DNA of 64,000 nt from Formosa undariae (GTDB lineage Bacteria > Bacteroidota > Bacteroidia > Flavobacteriales > Flavobacteriaceae), in NCBI RefSeq assembly GCF_042427615.1, contig NZ_JBHMEZ010000032.1, positions 248,001 through 312,000 of the forward strand, given 5' to 3'. The translations under genes were made by a program, and so were the position numbers. Under the pieces are notes generated by a model. That model did not search any database, was not told the origin of the DNA, and saw only the letters and a program-made list of their open reading frames with translations. Shown one piece after another: positions 54,452 to 61,787 of the stretch (position 1 is the first letter of the stretch; the number at the start of each line of letters is the position of its first letter).

Positions 54452-54473
54452 AATGAAATAAAAATACATTACA

Positions 54474-54665
54474 ATGGACGCACAAACCAAAATATCAATT
54501 TTCACTACTCTAGGAAGCGGGACTATCGGAGGGCTTGCCAATATAAATCTAATAGCCGGATATATTTGGCTTATCGCCGCGGTTTTAACTGTCGCCATTA
54601 ACTTAATTGTTTTCGAGGAAAAGATTAAAACACGCATCGAGAAATACAAAAATCGAAAAAAATGA
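54474..54665 (+). CDS. Holin-like small membrane protein
   Basis: A 63-residue protein with two hydrophobic segments (ISIFTTLGSGTIGGLANINLIAGYIWLIAAVLTVAINLIVF) and a basic tail (EKIKTRIEKYKNRKK). Position before the amidase and the basic tail suit a class II holin. Overlaps the amidase by ATGA. Confidence 0.65.
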   Translation: MDAQTKISIFTTLGSGTIGGLANINLIAGYIWLIAAVLTVAINLIVFEEKIKTRIEKYKNRKK

Positions 54666-55195
54666 AAGAAAATATAATCAGGAAACTAATTCTTCTTATT
54701 TCAGTGTCAGCATTAACATTCGGAGTAGTAGATCATGTAGATACAAGCGACCTGCCTAAGAGCGAAGTAAAAGCGTATTTAGATAGAAACATTACCGATT
54801 CTTTAACTATTGTTGTACATCATACTGCAGCGCCTGGCACTCAAAAATTAAAAGATATTGCTAGTTACCACGTAGATACACGAGGCTGGCCGGGTATCGC
54901 TTACCATTTAGCGATTAAGCCAAATGGCGAAATTCATTTTCTTAATGCGTTAGAAAAAAGAACTTATCATAATTCTGCAGACAATACCAATACAATAGGC
55001 ATTGTCTTTCTAGGGAATTTCGAGACAGAGCAACCCACTTCCGAAGCGATGCAAGCATTTACTATGTTGACCGAAGTGATTTGCGAAGAACTAAAAATTA
55101 AAGGTATTAAAGGCCATCGCGATTATAAAGGCACACTTTGTCCTGGTAAAAACTTATACAATAGCTTAAACCAACTAGGAATATTATTCCCATAA
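54662..55195 (+). CDS. Phage N-acetylmuramoyl-L-alanine amidase (endolysin)
   Basis: Zinc amidase_2/PGRP fold, 177 residues. The N-terminal hydrophobic segment (MKENIIRKLILLISVSALTFG) could be a signal-anchor. The catalytic domain has IVVHHTAAPG (first zinc His), YHLAIKPNGEIHF, NTIGIVFLGNF and KGHRDYKGTLCPG (second His and Cys ligands). It would cut peptidoglycan at lysis. Confidence 0.88.
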   Translation: MKENIIRKLILLISVSALTFGVVDHVDTSDLPKSEVKAYLDRNITDSLTIVVHHTAAPGTQKLKDIASYHVDTRGWPGIAYHLAIKPNGEIHFLNALEKRTYHNSADNTNTIGIVFLGNFETEQPTSEAMQAFTMLTEVICEELKIKGIKGHRDYKGTLCPGKNLYNSLNQLGILFP

Positions 55196-55278
55196 TAAAG
55201 CGGGGCACTAGCCGGAAGTGTCACTAACAGAAAGGAGGAATCTATTTAATGTATTACGCTTAAAAAGACCCCGCTTTA
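55196..55278 (+). ncRNA. Putative structured RNA after the amidase gene
   Basis: TAAAGCGGGG (55196-55205) pairs perfectly with CCCCGCTTTA (55269-55278) across 63 nt. Inside is a CACT/AGTG hairpin (55206-55220) and a single-stranded-looking AAAGGAGGAA. The only coding chance is a 4-codon frame. It lies between two lysis genes. It may be a terminator with a long loop or a small RNA domain. Confidence 0.45.
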
Positions 55279-55293
55279 ATTTTAAATCCAACT

Positions 55294-55656
55294 ATGAATA
55301 AGATCTCGACAACCACTAAAATTATAATATGCGCATGTGCAATACTTGTATTAGCACTTGTTTTTAAACCCAATTTATCTAAGAAAATTTACGATCTGTA
55401 TAAACAAGAATTAGACGGCAAATCGGAGATCTATAAAATGAAGTATGAAGTCCTGCAACAAAGTATTCGTTTAGACTCTATTCAATACGTAAGGCGTTTA
55501 GATTCCCTTCAGAAAATAATTGATGCCCAGAATATAGATTTAGAAGATGCTAATAAAAAAATAGAATTCAATGAAAAAGCAATTGCTACTTATCGCCGTG
55601 GGAATTATAATGAACGCTTCATTATATTCTCAGAGCTTGTTACCCGTAAAGACTAA
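55294..55656 (+). CDS. Spanin-like inner-membrane protein (Rz-like)
   Basis: A 120-residue protein: N-terminal transmembrane helix (KIIICACAILVLALVF) and a long coiled-coil (EIYKMKYEVLQQSIRLDSIQYVRRLDSLQKII). This is the layout of i-spanins that span the periplasm during lysis. The next gene starts inside it in another frame. Confidence 0.65.
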   Translation: MNKISTTTKIIICACAILVLALVFKPNLSKKIYDLYKQELDGKSEIYKMKYEVLQQSIRLDSIQYVRRLDSLQKIIDAQNIDLEDANKKIEFNEKAIATYRRGNYNERFIIFSELVTRKD

Positions 55657-56011
55657 ATACCAGGGCGAAGATGCTGTTATAATTTCGGTAGCACAGATGG
55701 ATCGTGTCGCAGAATCTATTTTAAGACTTCAATTACGAACGGCTCAACTTAACGCTACCCAAATAGAGCTTAGAATATCGAATACTAATATCGAAAAACT
55801 TAACCTAGAGGTTAATTTCTTACAGAGTTTAAACGATACAAAAAACAAACAAATTGCTCTACTAGGTTTGGAACTGTCAGGGAAAGATGCACAGCACGAA
55901 TTGGACCTCTTGTATTTTAAAGGAAAAGCCCAGGAGAAAACAAGTTCGTTTTTCCTAGGCTTTTCTATTGGTGCCATTGTTGCGTTAGTTTTTGGGGTGG
56001 TGTTTGGTTAA
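55571..56011 (+). CDS. Spanin-like partner overlapping the Rz-like gene
   Basis: A 146-residue protein starting 86 bp inside the previous gene, +1 frame. Signal peptide-like N-terminus (MKKQLLLIAVGIIMNASLYSQ), a coiled-coil (LRLQLRTAQLNATQIELRISN) and a C-terminal transmembrane helix (SFFLGFSIGAIVALVFGVVFG). There is no lipobox, unlike an Rz1 outer-membrane lipoprotein, so it may be a different type of lysis factor. Confidence 0.6.
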   Translation: MKKQLLLIAVGIIMNASLYSQSLLPVKTKYQGEDAVIISVAQMDRVAESILRLQLRTAQLNATQIELRISNTNIEKLNLEVNFLQSLNDTKNKQIALLGLELSGKDAQHELDLLYFKGKAQEKTSSFFLGFSIGAIVALVFGVVFG

Positions 56012-56063
56012 CCTAATTAGATTCATACTTGTAATTTTCTATTAAATATCTTAAATTCCTAAT

Positions 56064-56192
56064 ATGAAAAATTTTGATCGAGATTCTAGGTTCTGGTTCT
56101 ACACTAACCCAATTACAAAAAACATAATTAAGGTATTACTTGTTATTGTTTTGATTCTAGTTGCTCTTAAAATATTTGGTTTTATTCAGTAA
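56064..56192 (+). CDS. Small single-pass membrane protein (42 aa)
   Basis: ATG at 56064 to TAA at 56192. Polar start (MKNFDRDSRFWFYTNP) and one transmembrane helix (IIKVLLVIVLILVALKIFG). Isolated between the lysis genes and the capsid module. Function unknown. Confidence 0.55.
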   Translation: MKNFDRDSRFWFYTNPITKNIIKVLLVIVLILVALKIFGFIQ

Positions 56193-56225
56193 CCAAAATA
56201 TTCTTTCCTATTACCTTCAAAAAAA

Positions 56226-56237
56226 CATGTCTTAAAC
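56226..56237 (+). promoter_or_regulatory. Repeated leader element (copy 2)
   Basis: CATGTCTTAAAC, 55 bp upstream of the S49 protease gene, followed by CTTCACGCATCTTC at 56250, which is shared in near-identical form with the 60515 copy. Confidence 0.6.
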
Positions 56238-56280
56238 GATTTCTACTGCTTCACGCATCTTCGTAGAAATTATTTAAGCA

Positions 56281-57144
56281 ATGAAATTAAATCCACTTTT
56301 AAACGATCTCTTTCGCGGTGAATGGCTACTAGATGTTAATTGGATATCTGGCGCAGCGCCTATGGTAGACAATTTATTAAAAGGCATGCCTAACGTACAG
56401 CAATTAGAGGAGCAAGATAGTTGCTTATCTATTATGGATGATTCCGGAAGACGATTAAGACCAGGAACAGAAATCCCTATAGGGAGTATTGCCGTGGTTA
56501 GTATGATTGGCGCCGCTATGAAATACGGTACGGCTTGTACTTATGGTGCTACCGATATTGTTGAAGAGCTGTCTTATGCAAATTCTAATCCAAACATAAA
56601 AGCAATTATTTTAAAGCTAGATGGTCCAGGCGGAGCAGTTAGCGCTATTGGTCCATTCTTGCAATTCGCACTAGAAAAGAAAAAACCTATAATTGGTCTT
56701 GCCGATGCTTGTATGTCGCTTCATTATTGGGTGGCTATTTCTGTATGTGATTACATAATGGCCGACAATGATATTTCTGCACGATTTGGATCTGTGGGGG
56801 TTGTGTCTCAATTTATGGATGCAAAAAAACACTGGGAAGAAAAAGGATATGTATTTCACGAAGTGTATGCAGATGTTTCTGGTGATAAGAATAAAGTTTT
56901 CAAATTGGCTTTAGAAGGTAATTATGAAGCTATTAAGGCTGAACATTTAAACCCTATGGCACGTAAGTTTCAGAATGCGGTGCTTGCGGGGCGTCCTAAA
57001 CTTCGTGAAGAAGCAGGGGTTCTTACTGGTGCAACCTATGATGCCGATAAAGCTTTAGGACTTAATGTTATAGATGGGATTGGCAGTTTTAAAATGGCGG
57101 TAAATATCGCCAACATGTATGCGGAGTTAAAAACTCAATTATAA
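56281..57144 (+). CDS. S49 (SppA-like) prohead protease
   Basis: A 287-residue capsid-maturation protease of the SppA/ClpP-fold. The segment KLDGPGGAVSAIGPF is the oxyanion region, ADACMSLHYWVAISVCD carries the probable nucleophilic Ser (about 146), and RFGSVGVVSQFMDAKKHWEEKGY follows as in SppA enzymes. It would cut scaffold and capsid proteins. It lies 32 bp before the capsid-like gene. Confidence 0.85.
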   Translation: MKLNPLLNDLFRGEWLLDVNWISGAAPMVDNLLKGMPNVQQLEEQDSCLSIMDDSGRRLRPGTEIPIGSIAVVSMIGAAMKYGTACTYGATDIVEELSYANSNPNIKAIILKLDGPGGAVSAIGPFLQFALEKKKPIIGLADACMSLHYWVAISVCDYIMADNDISARFGSVGVVSQFMDAKKHWEEKGYVFHEVYADVSGDKNKVFKLALEGNYEAIKAEHLNPMARKFQNAVLAGRPKLREEAGVLTGATYDADKALGLNVIDGIGSFKMAVNIANMYAELKTQL

Positions 57145-57176
57145 ATTATTTAATCATTAATCAAAAATCGAACAAA

Positions 57177-59360
57177 ATGAAAGGATTTAAATCGAAAGCG
57201 TTTACTCAAACCCTATTGGGTTTTGCAGCGTTTTTAGGATGGGGCGCAGAAGTCCCAATTAAGGACAATGCCTTAGCGGTGTCCGACGAGGATAAACAAA
57301 AATTACAAGATGCGCTTGGCGAATCTTTTGATTTAGACACTGTCCTTGGTGCTATTAACAAAGAAATTACTGAAGCTGCAGATGCGGAAGGCAGTAAACA
57401 AATTGCATTATCTGCAGTTCACAAGGAACTAAAAGCAATGCTTGATCAAACATCTCTTGGCGCTGAAGAAAAAGAAAAGTTACTAGAAACAGATGCTAAT
57501 GATGCTGCAGGACTTGCAACACAATTACAAGCTGTAAATAGAGACTTAACTGCCCAAATTACAGGAATGAAACAAGAAATTCAAAAATTAGCAGATAGTG
57601 CAGAAGGCGATGTTCCTGCAGCAATTATAAATGCTATTCCTGGTGCTGCTAAAGTAATGCATTCTGCATCTCACCTATTTGCTTCTAACAAAGGGTACGA
57701 TTCTTTCGACGGAAGAAACTGGAACAAGTTAGCTGCTGGACATACTACTATGGCAACAGATTTCTCTGATAAAGTTCAGGTTGAAAAACTGAATGGAGAT
57801 GTGGACTTATACTACAGAGAAAATCCGGACAAAATTAAATCACTCCACCGTGATATGTTTGGTTTACCGGCATTCTGGCCTAAGCGTTTAAATGTAGACG
57901 ATAAAGTAAGCGACGGAACAATTGTTTCTGCAGAAATTACACAAGCTAGAAAATTACCATGGTTACCAAAAAATAAGCAAAAAATTGAAGCTGAAGAAGG
58001 ACGTATCTTCCCAGTACAAATTGATGCTGAATTTATAGGATACAACCTTCAGAAAATGGAAGCCTCTTGGTTAAACATGATGAACAAAGAAGGTTCTCAG
58101 GCTTACAAAGTGTCTTTCGTAATGTTTTTAGTGTCTGAATTAGACAAAAAAGCACGTGTTGAAGATAGAGTTTCTTCTATTAAAGCCATTCACGTAGCAA
58201 CTCCAGACGATGCTACAGAAGCTGGTAGAATGATTAACAGACAGGATGGTTTATTATTCCAAATTTGGAGAGCAATATTTGTAACTAAAAAATTAAAGCC
58301 ATTCCAGTTAGGGTTACCAACTACAGCGAACATAGTAGATTATATCGATGCCTTAATTAAAGCATTGCCAGACGATGTGCGCGAGCAATTCGGATTAAAA
58401 TTATACTTATCTCCAGATTGGTTAAAAGCATATAAAAGACGTTACGAGCAAACGCACGGAACGTATAACGATTATTCTGGTTACCCTACTAATCCAAAAG
58501 ATTACAATAATATCGATTTTGAACCTTTAGTAGATCTTACTGGGTTAGACTGTATGTTTATTACGTTCGATGATAACATCGAAGTTCTTGAAAACATTCC
58601 TGCAGAAAAAGGTAAATACCACTTCGAAATGCTAAAACGTATTATGTACATTTTTGCAGATTACAAATTAGGTATTCGTTTAATTCATATTGGAACTACG
58701 ACAAAAGATGGTGATCCTTTAGAATTTAAAGTACAATCTATCTGGAGTAACGATGCACCATTATTTAAATCTGATTTCTACATTCCTGTTTTCGATGATG
58801 AAACTGGTGTTGTAAACGCGAAATACAGCAATTTAGAAGTGTCTGCAGGTTGGAAAACTACAATTACAGAATTCTCTAATACGTACGAAGGACAAATTAT
58901 TCGTGTAAAAGGAAACACAAGTTTAGCAGGTGCTACAACGGTTGCCGATGGTACGAAAATTAGTTTAACTGGAGATGTTGCTTTCAATTTAAAGTCTGGC
59001 GGAACATTAACATTAATTGCTAATGGAGACGGAACGGTTACAGAAGTGAAGCGCACAGCTACACCTGAAGCTTTACCAACAGGAACTATAGATTTTAACG
59101 GCACAACAATAGATGCTAACTCTGGTAAGTCTTTCGCTTACAAAGGAGGTGCTGCAACTGTAACTGCTATAACTGGTGGTGTAGAAGGTAAAATCATTGT
59201 AATTAATGGTGGCGCAGGTGGTGCATTAACGTTTGCTAATGTAGCAGGTAATATTGCAATTGGATCTGCTGCTGTTTTAGCCGATGGAGACGATAATATT
59301 ACGTTTGCTAATATAGACGGTGTTTGGACGGAAACTGCAAGAACCATTGCAGCAGCATAG
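57177..59360 (+). CDS. Probable scaffold-major capsid protein
   Basis: A 727-residue protein, directly after the prohead protease. Residues about 35-160 are a charged coiled-coil (scaffold-like, EDKQKLQDALGESF ... KEKLLETDANDAAGL). The middle 400 residues are a soluble domain (FGLPAFWPKRLNVDDKVSDG) that I take as the capsid fold. Residues about 560-727 are two similar beta modules (EGQIIRVKG and EGKIIVING) that may be surface decorations. Length is large for a capsid protein, which fits the fusion. Confidence 0.65.
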   Translation: MKGFKSKAFTQTLLGFAAFLGWGAEVPIKDNALAVSDEDKQKLQDALGESFDLDTVLGAINKEITEAADAEGSKQIALSAVHKELKAMLDQTSLGAEEKEKLLETDANDAAGLATQLQAVNRDLTAQITGMKQEIQKLADSAEGDVPAAIINAIPGAAKVMHSASHLFASNKGYDSFDGRNWNKLAAGHTTMATDFSDKVQVEKLNGDVDLYYRENPDKIKSLHRDMFGLPAFWPKRLNVDDKVSDGTIVSAEITQARKLPWLPKNKQKIEAEEGRIFPVQIDAEFIGYNLQKMEASWLNMMNKEGSQAYKVSFVMFLVSELDKKARVEDRVSSIKAIHVATPDDATEAGRMINRQDGLLFQIWRAIFVTKKLKPFQLGLPTTANIVDYIDALIKALPDDVREQFGLKLYLSPDWLKAYKRRYEQTHGTYNDYSGYPTNPKDYNNIDFEPLVDLTGLDCMFITFDDNIEVLENIPAEKGKYHFEMLKRIMYIFADYKLGIRLIHIGTTTKDGDPLEFKVQSIWSNDAPLFKSDFYIPVFDDETGVVNAKYSNLEVSAGWKTTITEFSNTYEGQIIRVKGNTSLAGATTVADGTKISLTGDVAFNLKSGGTLTLIANGDGTVTEVKRTATPEALPTGTIDFNGTTIDANSGKSFAYKGGAATVTAITGGVEGKIIVINGGAGGALTFANVAGNIAIGSAAVLADGDDNITFANIDGVWTETARTIAAA

Positions 59361-59388
59361 TTTTAATCTTTTAAAAATTTAAGTAATT

Positions 59389-60216
59389 ATGACTTATATA
59401 AAATTAAGTGTAGGCAGAAACACGGGGAATGCTTCCCCGGGTGCCTACAAAGCAAAAAAACCTAATGTTGCAATAGTAGATGCAGATGATGTTTTAGCGT
59501 ATCCTGGGCGCGACAGTAAAGGTGTGAAAACTACAGGTAATTACGTATTAAAGCCAAACGCTAATATGATACGTATTTACATGACTCCTGAGACTATTGA
59601 TGCAGGTTTTGAAGTAGATGGACCAGAAGACGGTAAAGTATTTACCCAAACCTTTAAAGGCGAGCATCCAGGCGAGTCTTTAGATATTAAAGAGTTTATA
59701 CAAAATTGGCTTGGTAGACCTGCGCTTATTTTTGAAGAGAATTGTAGAGACAATTCTATGAATGTGTACGGTACACAGTGTTCACCTTTAAAACTATCTC
59801 CTACCTTTCAATCGAATAAAGAAGGAACGAAGCACATGTTAAGCTTCGAGCAGCCAAATCCGGTAGAATATTTACCTGCATATTATACAGGTGTATTAAC
59901 AGAAGGTGCATATTTCCAAGCTACTGACGGTGATTTAGCAGTTTTAGAGGCTAATGGTAATATTTACCAATTACCAAGTTTTGCTGTTACAGATGCAGTA
60001 GATATTGCAAGTATAGATCTGGAACACGGTCAGGTTGTCAGCTTAATTGGTGGCGGTGGTGTTGCTCCAGCTACGTTAAGTACAGGAGCAGGAACAGCAG
60101 CAACGGTATTGCTAACAGCAGGAACCGACTGGGTAGCGTTACAAGATGCAGTTATTAATTTAAGTGTATTTAACGACGGCGCAGCAACATATTTAATAGA
60201 AGTATCACGAAAATAA
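59389..60216 (+). CDS. Phage structural protein (275 aa)
   Basis: Beta-rich 275-residue protein, 28 bp after the capsid-like gene. The segment GVAPATLSTGAGTAATVLLT near its C-terminus is Ala/Thr-rich and resembles the repeat modules of the preceding protein. It may be a decoration or tail protein; no family seen. Three terminator-like hairpins follow. Confidence 0.65.
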   Translation: MTYIKLSVGRNTGNASPGAYKAKKPNVAIVDADDVLAYPGRDSKGVKTTGNYVLKPNANMIRIYMTPETIDAGFEVDGPEDGKVFTQTFKGEHPGESLDIKEFIQNWLGRPALIFEENCRDNSMNVYGTQCSPLKLSPTFQSNKEGTKHMLSFEQPNPVEYLPAYYTGVLTEGAYFQATDGDLAVLEANGNIYQLPSFAVTDAVDIASIDLEHGQVVSLIGGGGVAPATLSTGAGTAATVLLTAGTDWVALQDAVINLSVFNDGAATYLIEVSRK

Positions 60217-60246
60217 AAGTGTTTTTTTAGTGTTAGTTGGTTTGTT

Positions 60247-60280
60247 TAAAAGCCCTTAATGTGATGTTAAGGGCTTTTTT
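60247..60280 (+). terminator. Terminator T1
   Basis: AGCCCTTAA (60251-60259) pairs with TTAAGGGCT (60267-60275) followed by TTTTT. It ends the capsid operon. Confidence 0.85.
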
Positions 60281-60291
60281 AAATTAAAAAA

Positions 60292-60322
60292 TATACACAT
60301 ATGTATATTTTAACTATCTTAG
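60292..60322 (+). promoter_or_regulatory. Operator and possible promoter, cassette 1
   Basis: TATACACATATGTATA (60292-60307) is a perfect 16-bp palindrome. TATCTTAG (60315-60322) is a -7-like box starting 23 nt after the operator start. Terminator T2 follows, so a transcript of about 58 nt is possible. Confidence 0.6.
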
Positions 60323-60358
60323 CTGTGTATCTTTTTCTTATTATTAGTCAATGTCATT

Positions 60359-60387
60359 CCCCAATACTCATGTATTGGGGTTTTTTA
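60359..60387 (+). terminator. Terminator T2
   Basis: CCCCAATAC (60359-60367) pairs with GTATTGGGG (60372-60380) followed by TTTTTT. Confidence 0.88.
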
Positions 60388-60418
60388 TTTTAAACAAAAC
60401 ATTTTAAGGACAAAATAA

Positions 60419-60449
60419 TATACACATAAGTATATTTTAATTATATTTA
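60419..60449 (+). promoter_or_regulatory. Operator and possible promoter, cassette 2
   Basis: TATACACATAAGTATA (60419-60434) is the exact reverse complement of the early operator at 40640-40655. TATATTTA (60442-60449) starts 23 nt after the operator start, the same spacing as in cassette 1. T3 follows. Confidence 0.65.
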
Positions 60450-60486
60450 CCATGTAGCGAAGTTTTATAAGATTGATAGCGAAGAG

Positions 60487-60514
60487 CCCGAAGCCGTAAT
60501 AGTTTCGGGTTTTT
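60487..60514 (+). terminator. Terminator T3
   Basis: CCCGAAGC (60487-60494) pairs with GTTTCGGG (60502-60509), one G-T pair, then TTTTT. It may act as an attenuator before the 60586 gene. Confidence 0.75.
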
Positions 60515-60526
60515 CATGTCTTAAAC
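60515..60526 (+). promoter_or_regulatory. Repeated leader element (copy 3)
   Basis: CATGTCTTAAAC directly after T3, 71 bp upstream of the 60586 gene, with CTTCGCATCTTC at 60540. Confidence 0.6.
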
Positions 60527-60585
60527 AAATTTGGCTAGTCTTCGCATCTTCACTCTCACAATTGTTATTTTAAAATTCAAAACTC

Positions 60586-61272
60586 ATGAGAAATGAAGTC
60601 ATTACCTTTTTAAGCGACGAGTCTATTCGTCCAGAAGGGCAATATAATCAGGCACTGTCTTTTTATATGCGCTCGGAAAATGCAAATCCCGGTGTTGTAC
60701 GTTACCATAATGTATCTGGTTATTCGCCACAGCGACTAAGCGAATTAGTTTACGATTTAAAACAAGCCTATGGCATTGCAGATGCCGATTTGGTAAAAAA
60801 AGCACCTAAAGTAGTACAGCTTATAAAAAAACAAGTACCACGTTTTAAAGTTCCTGAATGGAGCACAGGAGCGCCTGGCAATAAAGAACGCAAAGAATAC
60901 TGCAAGGTTAACGAAATTGAAGCTGCTTCTGGAAAGAATGCCGATTTAGATATAGCGATTCAGGACTTTATAGACAATGCGAATGCAAAGCATTTAGAAG
61001 TTACAGCTGCCGAAACGATACAACGTGAAGCCACGGTAAGAGAAACTGCATTTAGCCGCGTGGTAAAAGCTATGAGCGAGGGCCAAAAGGTAACTCCAGA
61101 AATGAAAGCCGAAATCTTTGCAGGTATAGATATTACTGAAGACGAACAAAACAAGATGATCGAGAAAGCTTCTGCTAATGTTTTGGGAGATGTTCCTCCT
61201 GAAGGTACAGACGTAACTACTGAAGCTACAGTTAATGCTAATGAAATAACTGCGGACACCGAAAAAAAGTAA
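60586..61272 (+). CDS. Phage morphogenesis protein, upstream partner of -1 frameshift
   Basis: A 228-residue protein (LSFYMRSENANPGVVRYHNVSGYSPQRLSELVYDLKQAYGI near the N-terminus). Not assigned to a family. It ends ...GAA AAA AAG TAA, a classical slippery heptamer A AAA AAG just before the stop. Most ribosomes would make the 228-residue form, and some would shift to make a 400-residue fusion with the next frame. The layout resembles tail-assembly chaperones (gpG/gpGT) but the family link is inferred. Confidence 0.72.
   Translation: MRNEVITFLSDESIRPEGQYNQALSFYMRSENANPGVVRYHNVSGYSPQRLSELVYDLKQAYGIADADLVKKAPKVVQLIKKQVPRFKVPEWSTGAPGNKERKEYCKVNEIEAASGKNADLDIAIQDFIDNANAKHLEVTAAETIQREATVRETAFSRVVKAMSEGQKVTPEMKAEIFAGIDITEDEQNKMIEKASANVLGDVPPEGTDVTTEATVNANEITADTEKK
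61263..61269 (+). other. Slippery site for programmed -1 frameshift
   Basis: A63 AAA AAG in frame with the upstream gene, followed by TAA. The -1 frame then continues as GTA AAT AAA GCA... without stop. A strong hairpin (stem CCGTTTC 61305-61311 with GAAGCGG 61317-61323, extended by CGAG/CTCG) begins 26-36 nt downstream, farther than the usual 5-9 nt. Confidence 0.72.
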
Positions 61273-61787
61273 ATAAAGCATATAAACCTTTACGCGAGCA
61301 ATTTCCGTTTCTATACGAAGCGGATTGCCCTCGTGAGTTTAAAGAATTATATGCTCAGAAAAAGATAGCGTTAGATAATTATGTGCATCTGTTTAACACA
61401 CTTAAAGCCAATTATTATAATCCAGATGGCACTCCAGCAACACCAACTTTAACAGCAGACCAATTGTATACCACGGCACTTTCTGCCAATAATAATTTTG
61501 CAGAGAACCAACTTATTTACGACGAGTTTAATTATTACCAGGACACAAAAAAAGTATTAGGTGTACATCCTGTTTTTAGGGTTTTAAAACTGACCGAAAA
61601 AGTAAAATCTATGCGTGAAGCTTCGGCTGTTAAACGGCATATGTTACTAACCAACTATATATATCGTGACACTAAAAAATTAAAAAGCATTACAGATAAA
61701 GACAAGCGCGAAGCGTTTGAAAACAAACTAAAACTAAAACAGGAAGAGCGTGAGTTAATCGCCAAAATACACAAACTTGATGAGTAA
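61269..61787 (+). CDS. -1 frameshift extension (172 aa), downstream partner
   Basis: This frame is open from within the upstream gene. It has no ATG; the only late start is GTG at 61383, which would discard a well-formed N-terminal stretch (YKPLREQFPFLYEADCPREF) that looks conserved. The frame begins exactly at the base used after a -1 slip (GTA at 61269). The product is helical and charged at the end (DKDKREAFENKLKLKQEER). It overlaps the PLD-like gene by 8 bp. Confidence 0.7.
   Translation, partial: VNKAYKPLREQFPFLYEADCPREFKELYAQKKIALDNYVHLFNTLKANYYNPDGTPATPTLTADQLYTTALSANNNFAENQLIYDEFNYYQDTKKVLGVHPVFRVLKLTEKVKSMREASAVKRHMLLTNYIYRDTKKLKSITDKDKREAFENKLKLKQEERELIAKIHKLDE

Noticed and set aside
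55233..55263. AGGAGG followed by a 4-codon frame at 55249
   Set aside because: Bacteroidota seldom use SD sequences and a 4-codon product is not credible as a gene; kept only as part of a structured RNA candidate.
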